From assembly GCA_021323895.1 (NCBI GenBank), contig JAJPKD010000148.1, positions 1 to 48,980 on the forward strand: a stretch of DNA of 48,980 nucleotides, in the 5' to 3' direction. Shown one piece after another: positions 1 to 8,817 of the stretch. The stretch comes from Acidobacteriota bacterium. GTDB taxonomy: Bacteria > Acidobacteriota > Blastocatellia > Pyrinomonadales > Pyrinomonadaceae. Made by a program: the position numbers and the translations under genes. The notes beneath the pieces are model-generated. The model did not search any database, was not told where the DNA came from, and was given only the letters and a program-made list of their open reading frames with translations. Positions within the stretch are counted from its first letter, which is position 1, and the number at the start of each line of letters is the position of its first letter.

Positions 1-603
1 GACGTCTTCAACGCTGGCGGCGTTCAGATCGTCCATCGATCCGATCACCGTGTGCTTGTAAGCAAAGTTGTCATAGATCAAACCCTGCTGGATCTCGCCG
101 CTCTGGCCGTACGGTTGATTGTCAACACCCAGCCGTCGCTCTTCCTGCACCGCGTTGCGCTGGTTGTCGAGGTTCATTTTGTTAATGACCAGGCTGCGCA
201 TGCGATCCGCTTCGATGAACAATGCCATGTCGAGTTGATTCGACGGCAGAGCTTCGAAATATGTCGTGCGATCTTCGTTGGTGGTGCCGTTCATCGTGCC
301 GCCGTTGTTGAAGATCAGATAGTACTGCTCGCCCGTGCCGACATTTTCGGAACCCTTGAACATCATGTGCTCGAACAAGTGGGCAAAGCCGGTGCGGCCG
401 GGCCGCTCGTTGCGCGAGCCGACGTTGTAAGTGACGTCAACCGCGATCACCGGCGCGCTGTGATCCTCGACAGTGATCACCCGTAAACCGTTCGCGAGCT
501 TCGTCTCTTTCCAATCGACGTGGGGGTTGCGCGCCTGCGCAAACGCCACCACGCTGAACGCCAGAATCAAGATAGTGCTGGCAAACCTTCGTTGAAATTT
601 CAT
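1..603 (-). CDS. M16 family zinc peptidase, N-terminal part (cut by window edge)
   Basis: The reading frame runs from an ATG at 603 to the window edge, giving 201 residues. The first 23 residues form a signal peptide ending AFAQA, so the protein is exported. The inverted zinc motif HLFEH lies at residues 75-79, and an EER at 154-156 sits about 76 residues further on, where the third ligand of M16 peptidases is expected. These are hallmarks of insulinase/processing-peptidase-like proteins, which degrade peptides in the periplasm. A good promoter lies upstream on this strand (see 696-724). The C-terminal domain is outside the window, so one- and two-domain forms cannot be told apart. Confidence 0.93.
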   Translation of the reverse strand, partial: MKFQRRFASTILILAFSVVAFAQARNPHVDWKETKLANGLRVITVEDHSAPVIAVDVTYNVGSRNERPGRTGFAHLFEHMMFKGSENVGTGEQYYLIFNNGGTMNGTTNEDRTTYFEALPSNQLDMALFIEADRMRSLVINKMNLDNQRNAVQEERRLGVDNQPYGQSGEIQQGLIYDNFAYKHTVIGSMDDLNAASVEDV

Positions 604-695
604 CACTGGAAAACTCCTGTTTGGAATCTAATCGGAACTGGACTGTGTGCCGACGGGTACAGTCGATTTGGCTAACTACGACTGAAGCGAGTGCG

Positions 696-724
696 ACTCT
701 ATTCAGCCGCCTGCGAAGTGTCAA
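696..724 (-). promoter_or_regulatory. Sigma-70-type promoter for the M16 peptidase gene
   Basis: On the minus strand the -35 box is TTGACA (724 to 719), followed by a 17-bp spacer and a -10 box TAGAGT (701 to 696). The -35 is perfect and the spacing ideal. Transcription would begin near 689, about 85 nt before the start codon. Confidence 0.6.
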
Positions 725-973
725 GCGCGGATGGTTTCGCGCGGCCTCGGTTTCCGAGAGTTTTCCCACCCTTCGCAGCCAACCGCGTCCGCCTCTGAGC
801 CATCCAAGACCGTGCCCAAGGTTGCTCAAAGGGTAAGTTACAGAACAGGGAGCGCTAGCGGCCTGATCAAATTATTTTCTGGAAGTTCTCGATCCCGTCG
901 CTACCGCTCGGGGTTCTGACACAGAACCGCCGCGTTGCCTCAAAGAAGCTGGCTGGCAAAGTATTACGTCCAC

Positions 974-979
974 TATAAT
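974..979 (+). promoter_or_regulatory. Consensus -10 box before the M1-like gene
   Basis: A perfect TATAAT lies 23 bp before the ATG at 1003. No convincing -35 box sits 16-18 bp upstream; the nearest candidate, CTGGCA, is weak. The 5' leader would be very short, with ACAGGA (985-990) as the ribosome site. Confidence 0.45.
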
Positions 980-1002
980 GCCCGACAGGAAATTTATTGC
1001 TC

Positions 1003-3057
1003 ATGTTTAAGAAACTTCTCTCCAATGCCGCAGCCGCGCTGGCAGTGATTCTGGGAATTGCTTTCATCGCCATGGCCCAACAGCCGGCGGCCGGCTCGCG
1101 TTACGACATTCAAAACTATCGCATTGAAGCCCAACTAAATCCGGACGAGCACACGATGCGCGCCGGCGCGGACATCACATTTACGCCGCTGGACGCAACG
1201 CGTTCGGTCGTTTTCGAATTGAACGGATCGCTGCACGTGGACAGCGTCGAGAAAGACGGCAAGGCGCTGACCGGATTTGTGCAGGATGCGGTCGGCGCAG
1301 GCTCTCTCGGCCCAAATGTAAGAATCGATCTGGGCGAGGTCGTGCAACCGAATAAGCCGGTGACGATTCGCATCCGCTGGAGCGGCGCGCTGGCTACGGC
1401 TGAAGGCGGACCACTCGCTACCAAGCGATTAGCTTACGTCGGTCCGGAAGGATCGTATCTGATGTATGCGTCGCGCTGGTTTCCCTTTCACGACTACGCA
1501 GCCGATCGCGCGACGGCGGATATCACGATGATCGTGCCGACCGGCGTGCAGGTCGGAGGCATTAGCGATGAAGCGGTCACGCCGCAGGTTGATACCAAGA
1601 ACGGCACCACGCGATTTCGCTTCGTTAACAAGACTCCAATTTTGATCGGCAACTTTGTCGCCGGCCAGTACGTGGTGAAATCCCTGCGCATGGGCCAGTA
1701 CGAGCTGCAATTCTTCGTCAAGCCGGGCAGCGAAAACCGCATCACGAATTACGGCGAGTTGATGGGACGCGCGCTCGAGTTCTATACGAACGAATACGGC
1801 GCGCCCGCGTTCGGCTCGCGTTTCATCGTCGCGCAAACCGATGACGAAACCATGGAAGCTTATTCGGGCCCGGGCATATTGTTCCTCTCGTCGAAACTTT
1901 TCGACGCCCCGAAAGCTTCGTCCGAAGAACGCCTGCAGCGCGAGGTCGCGTATCAATGGTGGGGACAGACCGTCGGCCTGAAGTCATTTGATGATGCGTG
2001 GATTTCCCAGGGCCTGGCCGAATGGAGCGCGTTTGCGTTGCGGGAAGCGACACTCAACGGCGGACAGCTCGATGCTGCGCAGCGCGAGGAGCAGGAACGC
2101 GCGCTGACGTTTGAACAAACTTCGTCGATCGTGCGCGCGCCTTCCGCGCTCGACGATCAATCGGCGGCGTATCAATCGATCGTTTTCTACAAAGGCGCCA
2201 TGGTCTATCGCATGTTGCGCGAGACGATGGGCAAGCAGCAATTCGGTCAGTTGCTGCGCAAGTTCGTCGAGCAGTATCGCAACAAGAGCGCGTCGATTGA
2301 CGATTTCGAACGGCTGACTTCGCAAGTTGCGGGCAAGAACATGCGCTACTTTTTCGCGCAGTGGGTCGAAGGCACCGGCGTGCCGGAGTTCAGCGTCGAT
2401 TATCAAATCATTCGCACGCGCGCGGGCAAGTTCCGCACGCGCGGCACCATCCGGCAGACCTTTGACAACCTGCACATGCCGGTCGAGGTGACGCTGCATT
2501 CGGAAGGCGACTCGCAGACGAAGACTCTGTATCTCGACGGCAAGAGCGAGGACTTTGACTTTGAATCAAACGGCCAGCCGATCAGCGCGGAAGTCGATCC
2601 GAACGACAAGATTCTGCGCATGTCCGACGATCTGAAAATCTCGATCGTCGCGCGCCGTGGCATTGAGCTTTTCAAGGACGGCCAATATGCCGAAGCGCAA
2701 CAACAGCTCGAGTCGGCGTTGAAGCTCGATCGCAACAACGCCTGGGTTTACTACAACCTGGGTTTGGTTTACTTCGAACAGAAGAATTGGCAGCTCGCCC
2801 TGGATAACTTCCAGGCGGCGCTCGACGCTGCCAGCAGCAAGCCGGAATGGATCGACACGTGGGCGCGCATCAAACGCGGCAATGCTTTCGACGCGCGCGG
2901 CGATCGCACGCGGGCCGTGGCCGAGTATCAAAAGGCCGTGCAAGCCGGCAGCAACTATGACAACGCGCAAGCCGTTGCGAAGAAATACATCGCCACGCCA
3001 TTCGATCCGAAGGCTTCCAACGAACAGGCTCAGAACGCGCCGGGCGATTCGTATTGA
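1003..3057 (+). CDS. M1-aminopeptidase-like secreted protein without zinc ligands, TPR tail
   Basis: This 684-aa protein has a signal peptide ending AMAQQ, an M1-like beta domain, a gluzincin-like domain and a C-terminal TPR region (about residues 545-655). The segment that should read HExxH...QWWG reads REVAYQWWG (R313, E314, Y317), and the third ligand in WLNEG is Q336 (WISQG). All three zinc ligands are replaced, although the fold markers TMEAY (GAMEN position), QWWG and FYKGA remain. It is probably a non-catalytic member that binds peptide or protein in the periplasm. ATG 1003 is chosen over TTG 997 because of the ACAGGA site and the signal peptide. A terminator follows at 3097. Confidence 0.85.
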   Translation: MFKKLLSNAAAALAVILGIAFIAMAQQPAAGSRYDIQNYRIEAQLNPDEHTMRAGADITFTPLDATRSVVFELNGSLHVDSVEKDGKALTGFVQDAVGAGSLGPNVRIDLGEVVQPNKPVTIRIRWSGALATAEGGPLATKRLAYVGPEGSYLMYASRWFPFHDYAADRATADITMIVPTGVQVGGISDEAVTPQVDTKNGTTRFRFVNKTPILIGNFVAGQYVVKSLRMGQYELQFFVKPGSENRITNYGELMGRALEFYTNEYGAPAFGSRFIVAQTDDETMEAYSGPGILFLSSKLFDAPKASSEERLQREVAYQWWGQTVGLKSFDDAWISQGLAEWSAFALREATLNGGQLDAAQREEQERALTFEQTSSIVRAPSALDDQSAAYQSIVFYKGAMVYRMLRETMGKQQFGQLLRKFVEQYRNKSASIDDFERLTSQVAGKNMRYFFAQWVEGTGVPEFSVDYQIIRTRAGKFRTRGTIRQTFDNLHMPVEVTLHSEGDSQTKTLYLDGKSEDFDFESNGQPISAEVDPNDKILRMSDDLKISIVARRGIELFKDGQYAEAQQQLESALKLDRNNAWVYYNLGLVYFEQKNWQLALDNFQAALDAASSKPEWIDTWARIKRGNAFDARGDRTRAVAEYQKAVQAGSNYDNAQAVAKKYIATPFDPKASNEQAQNAPGDSY

Positions 3058-3096
3058 GGTGCTCAAAACCAGCCGCGCAGCGGCGTCAGAAAATAG

Positions 3097-3145
3097 CCCC
3101 GGGTGAGCGAGCGCAGCGAGCGTAACCCGGGGTTTTTGTTTTCTT
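3097..3145 (+). terminator. Rho-independent terminator after the M1-like gene
   Basis: The arms CCCCGGGT (3097-3104) and ACCCGGGG (3125-3132) pair perfectly and are followed at once by TTTTTGTTTTCTT. The 20-nt loop itself contains a repeat of GAGCG units. It lies 40 bp past the stop codon. Confidence 0.75.
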
Positions 3146-3274
3146 ATACGCGGCTAGCCCGTGAAGCGGGCGACAGAACCTGCGACTCTAATCCACCTCC
3201 TTTGTCGTTGAACTCTCCTTAAGTAAGATTACATATCGCGCCCATCAACCTTGTTCGAGAAACGGGGCACCGTC

Positions 3275-4429
3275 TTGTCTAAATTTGAAGAACTAGCGAA
3301 TGAGTTCAAAGACTTGCACGGCGCAGCCCCCCGAATCTTCTCTGCGCCCGGTCGCGTTAATCTCATCGGCGAACACACCGATTACAACGAAGGCTTTGTG
3401 ATGCCGGCGGCGATCAACTTTTCGACCGCCGTCGCGGTTGCTGGCCGTGAAGACCGAACGATAGTCATTCAATCGGATCAATTCGCTGACCGCGCGGAAC
3501 TCGACCTCGATAAGCCACCATCCCAAGGCACTCATCACTGGAGCGACTATCCGTTCGGCGTCGCGATCAAATTGGAAGAGGCTGGCTGTCGCCTGCGCGG
3601 GGCGAATTTGCTGATCAAAAGTAACGTGCCGATCGGGGCTGGACTGAGCTCGTCCGCGGCGATCGAGGTATCAACCGCTCTGGCTTTGCTCGACAATTCC
3701 GGGCTGACTACCGATCGACTTGAGCTGGCGAAAAATTGTCAGAAGGCCGAGAACGAATTCGTCGGCGCGCGCAGCGGCATCATGGATCAATTCATCGCGT
3801 GCTTTGGCGCGGAAGGGCACGCGCTCATGCTCGACTGCCGCTCGCTGGAATCGACGCCGCTGCCGATTCCAGACGGAGTGAAGCTGGTCGTCTGCAATAC
3901 GATGGTCAAACATCAGTTGGCTGGCGGCGAGTACAACAAGCGGCGCGCGGAATGCGAAGCAGGCGTGCGCGTTCTCTCGCCACATCTGCCGAAGACAGCC
4001 TCGCTGCGCGATGTCACGCTCGCGGATCTCGAAAGCTACCGAGCCGAATTACCTGAGGTCGTTTATCGACGTTGCCGTCATATCGTCACGGAAAATGATC
4101 GAGTGCTGCGCGCGGCCGATGCTCTGCGTTCGAGCGATCTGCAAACTTTCGGGAAGCTGATGGCTGAGTCGCATCAAAGCCTGCGCGACGATTACGAAGT
4201 AAGCTGCCGGGAACTAGATCTGATGGTCGGGTTTGCCAACGAAGTGGAGGGCACGATTGGCGCGCGCATGACGGGCGGCGGTTTCGGCGGCTGCACGATC
4301 AATCTGGTCGCAGCCGATCGCGTTGACGCATTTCGAGAACACGTTTCGGCTCGATACACGAAGGCCGTCGGCAGAAACCCCGAAGTTTACGTGTGTACTG
4401 CGGCAACCGCAGCAGCGCGCGTTCAGTAA
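3275..4429 (+). CDS. galK: Galactokinase
   Basis: This enzyme phosphorylates alpha-D-galactose at C1 with ATP, the first committed Leloir step, in the cytoplasm. It shows the three GHMP-kinase signatures: APGRVNLIGEHTDYN near the N terminus (galactokinase signature), GAGLSSSAA (ATP loop) and GARMTGGGFGG near the C terminus. The RSGIMDQF segment carries the catalytic Asp. From TTG 3275 the length is 384 aa, close to the usual 382; an upstream in-frame TTG at 3251 would add eight residues. No ATG is available near the start. No other Leloir gene lies beside it; the nearby glycan genes suggest a supply of activated sugars, which is inference. Confidence 0.93.
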   Translation: MSKFEELANEFKDLHGAAPRIFSAPGRVNLIGEHTDYNEGFVMPAAINFSTAVAVAGREDRTIVIQSDQFADRAELDLDKPPSQGTHHWSDYPFGVAIKLEEAGCRLRGANLLIKSNVPIGAGLSSSAAIEVSTALALLDNSGLTTDRLELAKNCQKAENEFVGARSGIMDQFIACFGAEGHALMLDCRSLESTPLPIPDGVKLVVCNTMVKHQLAGGEYNKRRAECEAGVRVLSPHLPKTASLRDVTLADLESYRAELPEVVYRRCRHIVTENDRVLRAADALRSSDLQTFGKLMAESHQSLRDDYEVSCRELDLMVGFANEVEGTIGARMTGGGFGGCTINLVAADRVDAFREHVSARYTKAVGRNPEVYVCTAATAAARVQ

Positions 4430-4436
4430 GTGTCAC

Positions 4437-4485
4437 GCGGCACTTAGGCGTGGACGTCGAGACGCCCGTGCCACTTCGTGATATA
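4437..4485. repeat. Intergenic palindrome between galK and the FAH gene
   Basis: Nested arms GGCAC/GTGCC and GGCGT/ACGCC around GGACGTCG form a hairpin without a T-run. It resembles the other palindromes that fill gaps in this window. Confidence 0.4.
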
Positions 4486-4512
4486 AACCTCAGCACGACG
4501 GGAGCGACATAG

Positions 4513-5418
4513 ATGAAGCTGGCTCAATTCAAAACCAAAGATTCAGATCAGCAAAGGCTGGGAATACTGATCGGTGATGATGCTGTATGCGATGTCGCCG
4601 AGTTGGCGCGCGCGATAGACGGACCGCAGTGGCTGCGTCAGATAAACAGCACGATGGACGTGATCCGCAGCGGCGGCAGAGCGAAGGATATTGAAGCGTT
4701 GCTGAGCGGTGGCCCAACATCAGGCGGTAACCAGGCTGTGGCCTACTCGCTCAATTCGATCGAGTTCTTGCCGGCGGTTTATCCGCGAAAGATTCTCGCG
4801 ATTGGACGCAACTATGCCGATCGCGCGGCGGAAGGGGGTGCGGATTTGCCGAAGGCGCCTTTGCTTTTCAACAAGTTGCCGAACGCGCTGAGCGCGCACA
4901 ACGCGCCGATCGTGTTGCCATCGATCAGCGAGCAAGTCGATTTTGAAGCGGAGCTCGCAGTAGTAGTTGGCCGCACCGCAAAGCGAGTCAGCGAAGCCGA
5001 TGCGCTGAATTACGTGTTCGGCTATTCGCTCATCAACGACGTCAGCGCGCGCGATTTGCAATTCGGCGACGGGCAATGGACGCGGGGCAAGGGCCTCGAC
5101 ACTTTTGCGCCGCCCGGCCCCTTCATCACCACGCGCGATGAAATCGACGACGTGCAGTCGCTGAAGATCGAGGGCGTGCTGAATGGCCAAGTCATGCAGT
5201 CGTCGAACACTTCGAAGATGATCTTTGGCGTTGCGCATTGGGTTTCTTATCTCTCGCAAGGCATCACGCTCGAACCGGGCGATGTGATTGCGAGCGGCAC
5301 GCCGGATGGCGTCGGCATCTTTCGCAAGCCGCCGGTGCTGCTGAAACCTGGTGACGTCTTCGAAGTGAAGATCGAAAAGCTCGGCACGCTGCGGAACCCG
5401 GTGATGGCGGCAAACTAA
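4513..5418 (+). CDS. Fumarylacetoacetate hydrolase (FAH) family protein
   Basis: This 301-aa protein has the FAH fold C-terminal to a short N-terminal domain of about 85 residues. Visible signatures are LAIGRNYADRA, the metal-binding DFEAELAVV (the acidic residues bind Mg or Mn), NDVSARDLQ and GDVIASGTPDGVG. Members cleave or isomerise C-C bonds in acylpyruvates and in 2-hydroxyhepta-2,4-diene-1,7-dioate in aromatic catabolism. The sequence alone does not fix the substrate. An acylpyruvate hydrolase or oxaloacetate decarboxylase role is equally possible. The benzoyl-CoA cluster lies 20 kb away, so a direct link is not supported. Confidence 0.88.
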   Translation: MKLAQFKTKDSDQQRLGILIGDDAVCDVAELARAIDGPQWLRQINSTMDVIRSGGRAKDIEALLSGGPTSGGNQAVAYSLNSIEFLPAVYPRKILAIGRNYADRAAEGGADLPKAPLLFNKLPNALSAHNAPIVLPSISEQVDFEAELAVVVGRTAKRVSEADALNYVFGYSLINDVSARDLQFGDGQWTRGKGLDTFAPPGPFITTRDEIDDVQSLKIEGVLNGQVMQSSNTSKMIFGVAHWVSYLSQGITLEPGDVIASGTPDGVGIFRKPPVLLKPGDVFEVKIEKLGTLRNPVMAAN

Positions 5419-5421
5419 ATC

Positions 5422-5494
5422 GGCCACAGATTGACACAGATGAGCACAGATAAGCTTATGAATTCATCTGTGTAAATCCGTGTTCATCTGTGGC
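5422..5494. repeat. Palindromic repeat, CACAGAT/ATCTGTG family
   Basis: Left arm GCCACAGATTGACACAGATG and right arm CATCTGTG...TTCATCTGTGGC form a long imperfect stem-loop. Related copies with CGCAGAT/ATCCGCG arms lie at 11613-11674, 26349-26428 and 28876-28976. Confidence 0.6.
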
Positions 5495-5511
5495 TTGTCA
5501 GTAACTTCACC

Positions 5512-6528
5512 ATGCGCATCTGGATCGATCTCGCTAACTCGCCGCACGTACCTTTCTTTCAGGCGCTGATTCCAGAATTCACCGCGCGCGGTCATCAGGT
5601 CGAAATCACTGCGCGCGATTTTGCGCAGACTGTCGAGCTTGCCACCAAAGCCGGCCTGTTGCCGCACGTTATCGGTGGGCACGGCGGCGGATCAGTTACC
5701 GGCAAAGCCGGCAATCTGGTCGGACGCGCGGCGGCTTTACGGAAGTGGGCGCGCGGTCGCGGAATAGATCTCGCCGTCAGTCACAATTCTTACGCGCAGA
5801 TCGCTGCGACTGCCGCGCTCGGGATCAAAAGCGTGACGCTGATGGATTACGAGCATCAGCCGGCAAATCATCTGGCGTTCCGTCTGGCTTCGCGGGTGAT
5901 CGTGCCGCGCGCGTTTCCCGCCGCCGAGTTGCGAAAGTACGGCGCGTCTTTGCGCAAAGTGAAGCGCTACGATGGATTAAAGGAAGATGTTTACCTGGCC
6001 GATTTCCAACCCGATCCGGGATTCCGGGACACGTTGCGTCAACTGGGAGTTGCGGAGCAAGATGTGCTCGTCGTGGCGCGTCCGCCGGCGCGCGAAGCTC
6101 TATATCATCGGTTTGAGAACGAGTTGTTTGATGAACTGTTGGAGCGTTTGATATCGCAGCCGGGCGCTAAGATCATTCTGCTGCCGCGCACCGATGCGCA
6201 GCGCGACGAATACGCAGCGCGCAAGTCGGGGAATGTGATCATCCCGCGCGAAGCTGTGGACGGATCGAACTTGATCGCCGCGGCGGATCTGGTCATCAGT
6301 GCGGGCGGTACGATGAATCGCGAAGCGGCCGTGCTGGGAGTTCCGGTGGCCAGCATCTACGCCGGAAAGTGGGCGGCAATTGATGAAGAGCTGGTGCGCG
6401 AAGGACGATTGCAACGCATCGAGTCGAGCAGGGACGTCCAGCAATTGCAGATCGCAGAGAAAAGTGACGGGAAGCAGCGTCGCGAGTCAAGCGTAAAAAG
6501 CGAAGTCGTAAACCTGATTCTCGAGTAG
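5512..6528 (+). CDS. DUF354 family glycosyltransferase-like protein
   Basis: This 338-aa protein opens MRIWIDLANSPHVPFF, typical of DUF354, a family with a GT-B-like fold related to MurG and UDP-GlcNAc epimerases. Conserved features include GHGG near residues 57-60, SHNSYAQ, DYEHQPANH and a C-terminal nucleotide-site-like ISAGGTMNREAAVLGVP. Its substrate is not established. It ends 10 bp before the sugar transferase gene, which supports a role in surface glycan assembly. The ATG at 5512 follows a palindromic repeat with no strong ribosome site. Confidence 0.85.
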   Translation: MRIWIDLANSPHVPFFQALIPEFTARGHQVEITARDFAQTVELATKAGLLPHVIGGHGGGSVTGKAGNLVGRAAALRKWARGRGIDLAVSHNSYAQIAATAALGIKSVTLMDYEHQPANHLAFRLASRVIVPRAFPAAELRKYGASLRKVKRYDGLKEDVYLADFQPDPGFRDTLRQLGVAEQDVLVVARPPAREALYHRFENELFDELLERLISQPGAKIILLPRTDAQRDEYAARKSGNVIIPREAVDGSNLIAAADLVISAGGTMNREAAVLGVPVASIYAGKWAAIDEELVREGRLQRIESSRDVQQLQIAEKSDGKQRRESSVKSEVVNLILE

Positions 6529-6538
6529 CCATACCCAA

Positions 6539-8098
6539 GTGAAAGCTGAGCCAATCAAGCAGGACCGGATGACGACGCCGAGTGCGGTGCGCGTCGCCGC
6601 GCGCGCGCCGCGTTGGGTCGTGCCGCTCGTCAAGAGTTTCCTGGTCGTGGCTGATATAGCGTTGGCCTCGCTCTCATTCTTCATCGCGTTTTATCTGCGT
6701 CACTACAACTCGATTGTACAGCGCAGCGCCACCGGAACGTTGAGCTGGAGCCGCGAGTTTGCTCCTTACGCGGTGCTGCTGCCGCTCATCATTCCCATTA
6801 GGGTACTGCTGAATCGTTACTACGATCTGTATCGAGTGCGCGGCGAATTTTCGTTCGTGGATGATCTCGCGCGCGTTTTCAAAGCGACGGCGATTGGATC
6901 GCTGCTGGTTGTGGCCGCGACGTTCATGTATCGCGGCGGCGTGCAGTACCGAACGTTCTCGTATTCGCGCGGCATTTTCCTCCTGGATTTTCTGCTGGTG
7001 CTGGCGAGCATTGGCGCTACGCGCATGTTGTTTCGTGCCGGCCAGATCGCGGTGGGGCGCCGAGGGATCAATCTGATTCCGACTTTGATCGTAGGCCGCG
7101 GTCCGGAAGCCGCGCTGTTCATTCAGGAGATGCGCGCGCGCCCCGAACTTGGCTATCGCGTGATTGGGATTATCGAGAACGGGCCGGTTGTGGCTCCCTC
7201 GTCTTCGTTCGAAGGCGTGCCTGTCGTCGGCGATCTGAAAACGTTGCCGGAGGCAATTCGCGAATCGCGGGCCAACGAAGTGATCATCTCCGATCCGAAC
7301 GTTCCCGGCGAAGCCCTGTTCGACGTGATGATTCAAACTGGGCGCCGCCGTGGCGTTGAGTTTCGCATCGCGCCTACTCTGTTGAATTGCTTGCCGAGCA
7401 AGACCGAGATCGATCAAGTCGGATCGCTGCCCATGGTCACGCTGTTTCGCTCGCCGCTCTCGGGCGCGGCGCGAATCATTAAGAGAACGTTCGATCTCAC
7501 GATCGCGATCTTTGCCCTGACTGTTTTGTCGCCGCTCTGGTTGTTGATTGCTTTGCTGATCAAGCTGGATTCGCGCGGGCCGGTTTTTTACAAGCAGGAA
7601 CGCGTCGGGATGGACGGCCGCGTTTTTCTTTTCTACAAGTTTCGCACGATGCATCCCGGTGTTGACGATCGCCCGCACCGCGAATACCAACGCGCCTACA
7701 TCAACGGCCGGCCTGACTCGAATCTAGGCGATGATAAGCGACCGGTCTTCAAGCTGCGCACCGACGATCGCATCACGCGGCTGGGAAGAATCTTGCGCAA
7801 GACGAGCCTCGACGAACTGCCGCAGTTATTCAACGTGCTGCGCGGCGACATGAGCATCGTCGGGCCGCGCCCACCGATTCCTTACGAGGTGGAAAATTAT
7901 CAACTCTGGCATCGCAAGCGGCTCGACATGAAGCCCGGCATCACTGGTCTCTGGCAGGTGTCGGGACGCAATCGCTTGCCGTTTGACGAGATGGTACGCA
8001 TGGATTTGTACTACATCGAAAATTGGTCGGTGCTGCTCGACATCAAAATAATTCTGCAGACATTGCCGGTGATGTGGCGCGGCGAAGATGCCTATTAA
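6539..8098 (+). CDS. Polyprenyl glycosylphosphotransferase (WbaP/WcaJ-like)
   Basis: This enzyme transfers a sugar-1-phosphate from a nucleotide sugar to undecaprenyl phosphate to start an exopolysaccharide or O-antigen unit at the inner membrane. The 519-aa protein has four to five N-terminal membrane segments (about residues 20-165), a Rossmann-like CoA-binding domain (about 175-300) and the catalytic sugar-transferase domain from about residue 315. That domain shows [39 protein letters not shown] and MSIVGPRPP. The start is GTG 6539 or ATG 6569; the latter has AGGA four bases before it. It likely forms one unit with the DUF354 gene. Confidence 0.93.
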   Translation: MKAEPIKQDRMTTPSAVRVAARAPRWVVPLVKSFLVVADIALASLSFFIAFYLRHYNSIVQRSATGTLSWSREFAPYAVLLPLIIPIRVLLNRYYDLYRVRGEFSFVDDLARVFKATAIGSLLVVAATFMYRGGVQYRTFSYSRGIFLLDFLLVLASIGATRMLFRAGQIAVGRRGINLIPTLIVGRGPEAALFIQEMRARPELGYRVIGIIENGPVVAPSSSFEGVPVVGDLKTLPEAIRESRANEVIISDPNVPGEALFDVMIQTGRRRGVEFRIAPTLLNCLPSKTEIDQVGSLPMVTLFRSPLSGAARIIKRTFDLTIAIFALTVLSPLWLLIALLIKLDSRGPVFYKQERVGMDGRVFLFYKFRTMHPGVDDRPHREYQRAYINGRPDSNLGDDKRPVFKLRTDDRITRLGRILRKTSLDELPQLFNVLRGDMSIVGPRPPIPYEVENYQLWHRKRLDMKPGITGLWQVSGRNRLPFDEMVRMDLYYIENWSVLLDIKIILQTLPVMWRGEDAY

Positions 8099-8099
8099 G

Positions 8100-8241
8100 A
8101 AGGGTGTGGGGGTTTGGGTATTGGGTGTGAATCGTGAGTCATGAGTCTTGGGTCACGAGTCATGAGTCTTGAGTCGAAGTTTTCAGTTTGATGTGAACGC
8201 GATCGACTTTGTAGAGCAGTTCCCCAACACCCTACACCCTT
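8100..8241. repeat. Intergenic element with a tandem 14-mer and flanking inverted arms
   Basis: The 14-mer GAGTCATGAGTCTT occurs at 8136-8149 and exactly again at 8157-8170, with related GAGTC units around it. The element is flanked by imperfect inverted arms: AGGGTGTGGG at 8101 and CACCCTACACCCT near 8229. It looks like a small non-coding repeat element. Two copies with no spacer structure do not make a CRISPR. Confidence 0.5.
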
Positions 8242-8260
8242 TCTGTGGAGGAGAAAGTTC

Positions 8261-8746
8261 GTGAGTAACCCCGATGAAAAACGCGACCTGCTGCGACACA
8301 CGTTGGCCACGCTCGCCTATCGTGGCGCGAAGGCGGTGCGTGATGCGCCCGAATCGTTTGCAACCTTCAAAGCTTCGGAAACGACGCGGACTCCGGCTGA
8401 GATACTCGCCCACATCGGCGACTTGTTTGATTGGGCTCTTTCGATCGCCAGAGGCGAGGAGACATGGCACAACTCGACGCCGCTCGATTGGCCTGCGGAA
8501 ATCAATCGCTTTCATGCTGCGCTAAGAGCCTTCGATGATTACCTTGCATCCGACAACGAGCTTGCTGCAACGTGCGAGCGCTTGTTTCAAGGCCCGATTG
8601 CTGATGCGTTGACGCACGTCGGTCAACTAACGATGTTGCGCCGCATCGCTGGCGAACCAATCAAAGGGGAAAACTATTCGCGTGCGAAGATCGCAGCGGG
8701 TCGCGTCGGCGCTGATCAAGAAAAACCGAAACGCGAATTCGATTGA
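8261..8746 (+). CDS. DinB-like four-helix protein
   Basis: This 161-aa, all-helical protein resembles the DinB/YfiT superfamily. Members bind a metal through three His residues and act as thiol transferases or are of unknown role. Visible elements are TPAEILAHIGDLFDWAL (first His), the middle helix around INRFHAALRAF and DALTHVGQLTMLRRIAG (last His). The GTG start at 8261 is decided by a strong site, GTGGAGGAGAAAG, nine bases upstream. The biochemical role cannot be given. It lies head to tail before the gamma-glutamyltransferase gene. Confidence 0.8.
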   Translation: MSNPDEKRDLLRHTLATLAYRGAKAVRDAPESFATFKASETTRTPAEILAHIGDLFDWALSIARGEETWHNSTPLDWPAEINRFHAALRAFDDYLASDNELAATCERLFQGPIADALTHVGQLTMLRRIAGEPIKGENYSRAKIAAGRVGADQEKPKREFD

Positions 8747-8817
8747 GTTTCAGAAGCCCGACTGTGAGGGAGGGCCTACACGGCGCTAACGCTTGGACTT
8801 TCACTTCAGGAGGCGGC

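Larger units (their letters stand above)
604..1002. other. Divergent intergenic region with two promoters and one palindrome copy
   Basis: This 399-bp gap separates the divergent M16 and M1-like genes. It holds a promoter for the leftward gene (696-724) and a TATAAT element for the rightward gene (974-979). A diverged copy of the GATCCCGTCGCTACCGCTCG palindrome family lies at about 888-920. Reading frames inside it look like chance frames with no domain or start signal. I see no RNA gene here. Confidence 0.6.

Noticed and set aside
3251-3274. Galactokinase start at the first TTG
   Set aside because: No ribosome site precedes it and the eight extra residues do not fit the family. It is kept only as an alternative.
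8131-8175. CRISPR or phage-type direct repeats
   Set aside because: There are only two exact 14-mers seven bases apart, with no unique spacers and no cas genes.
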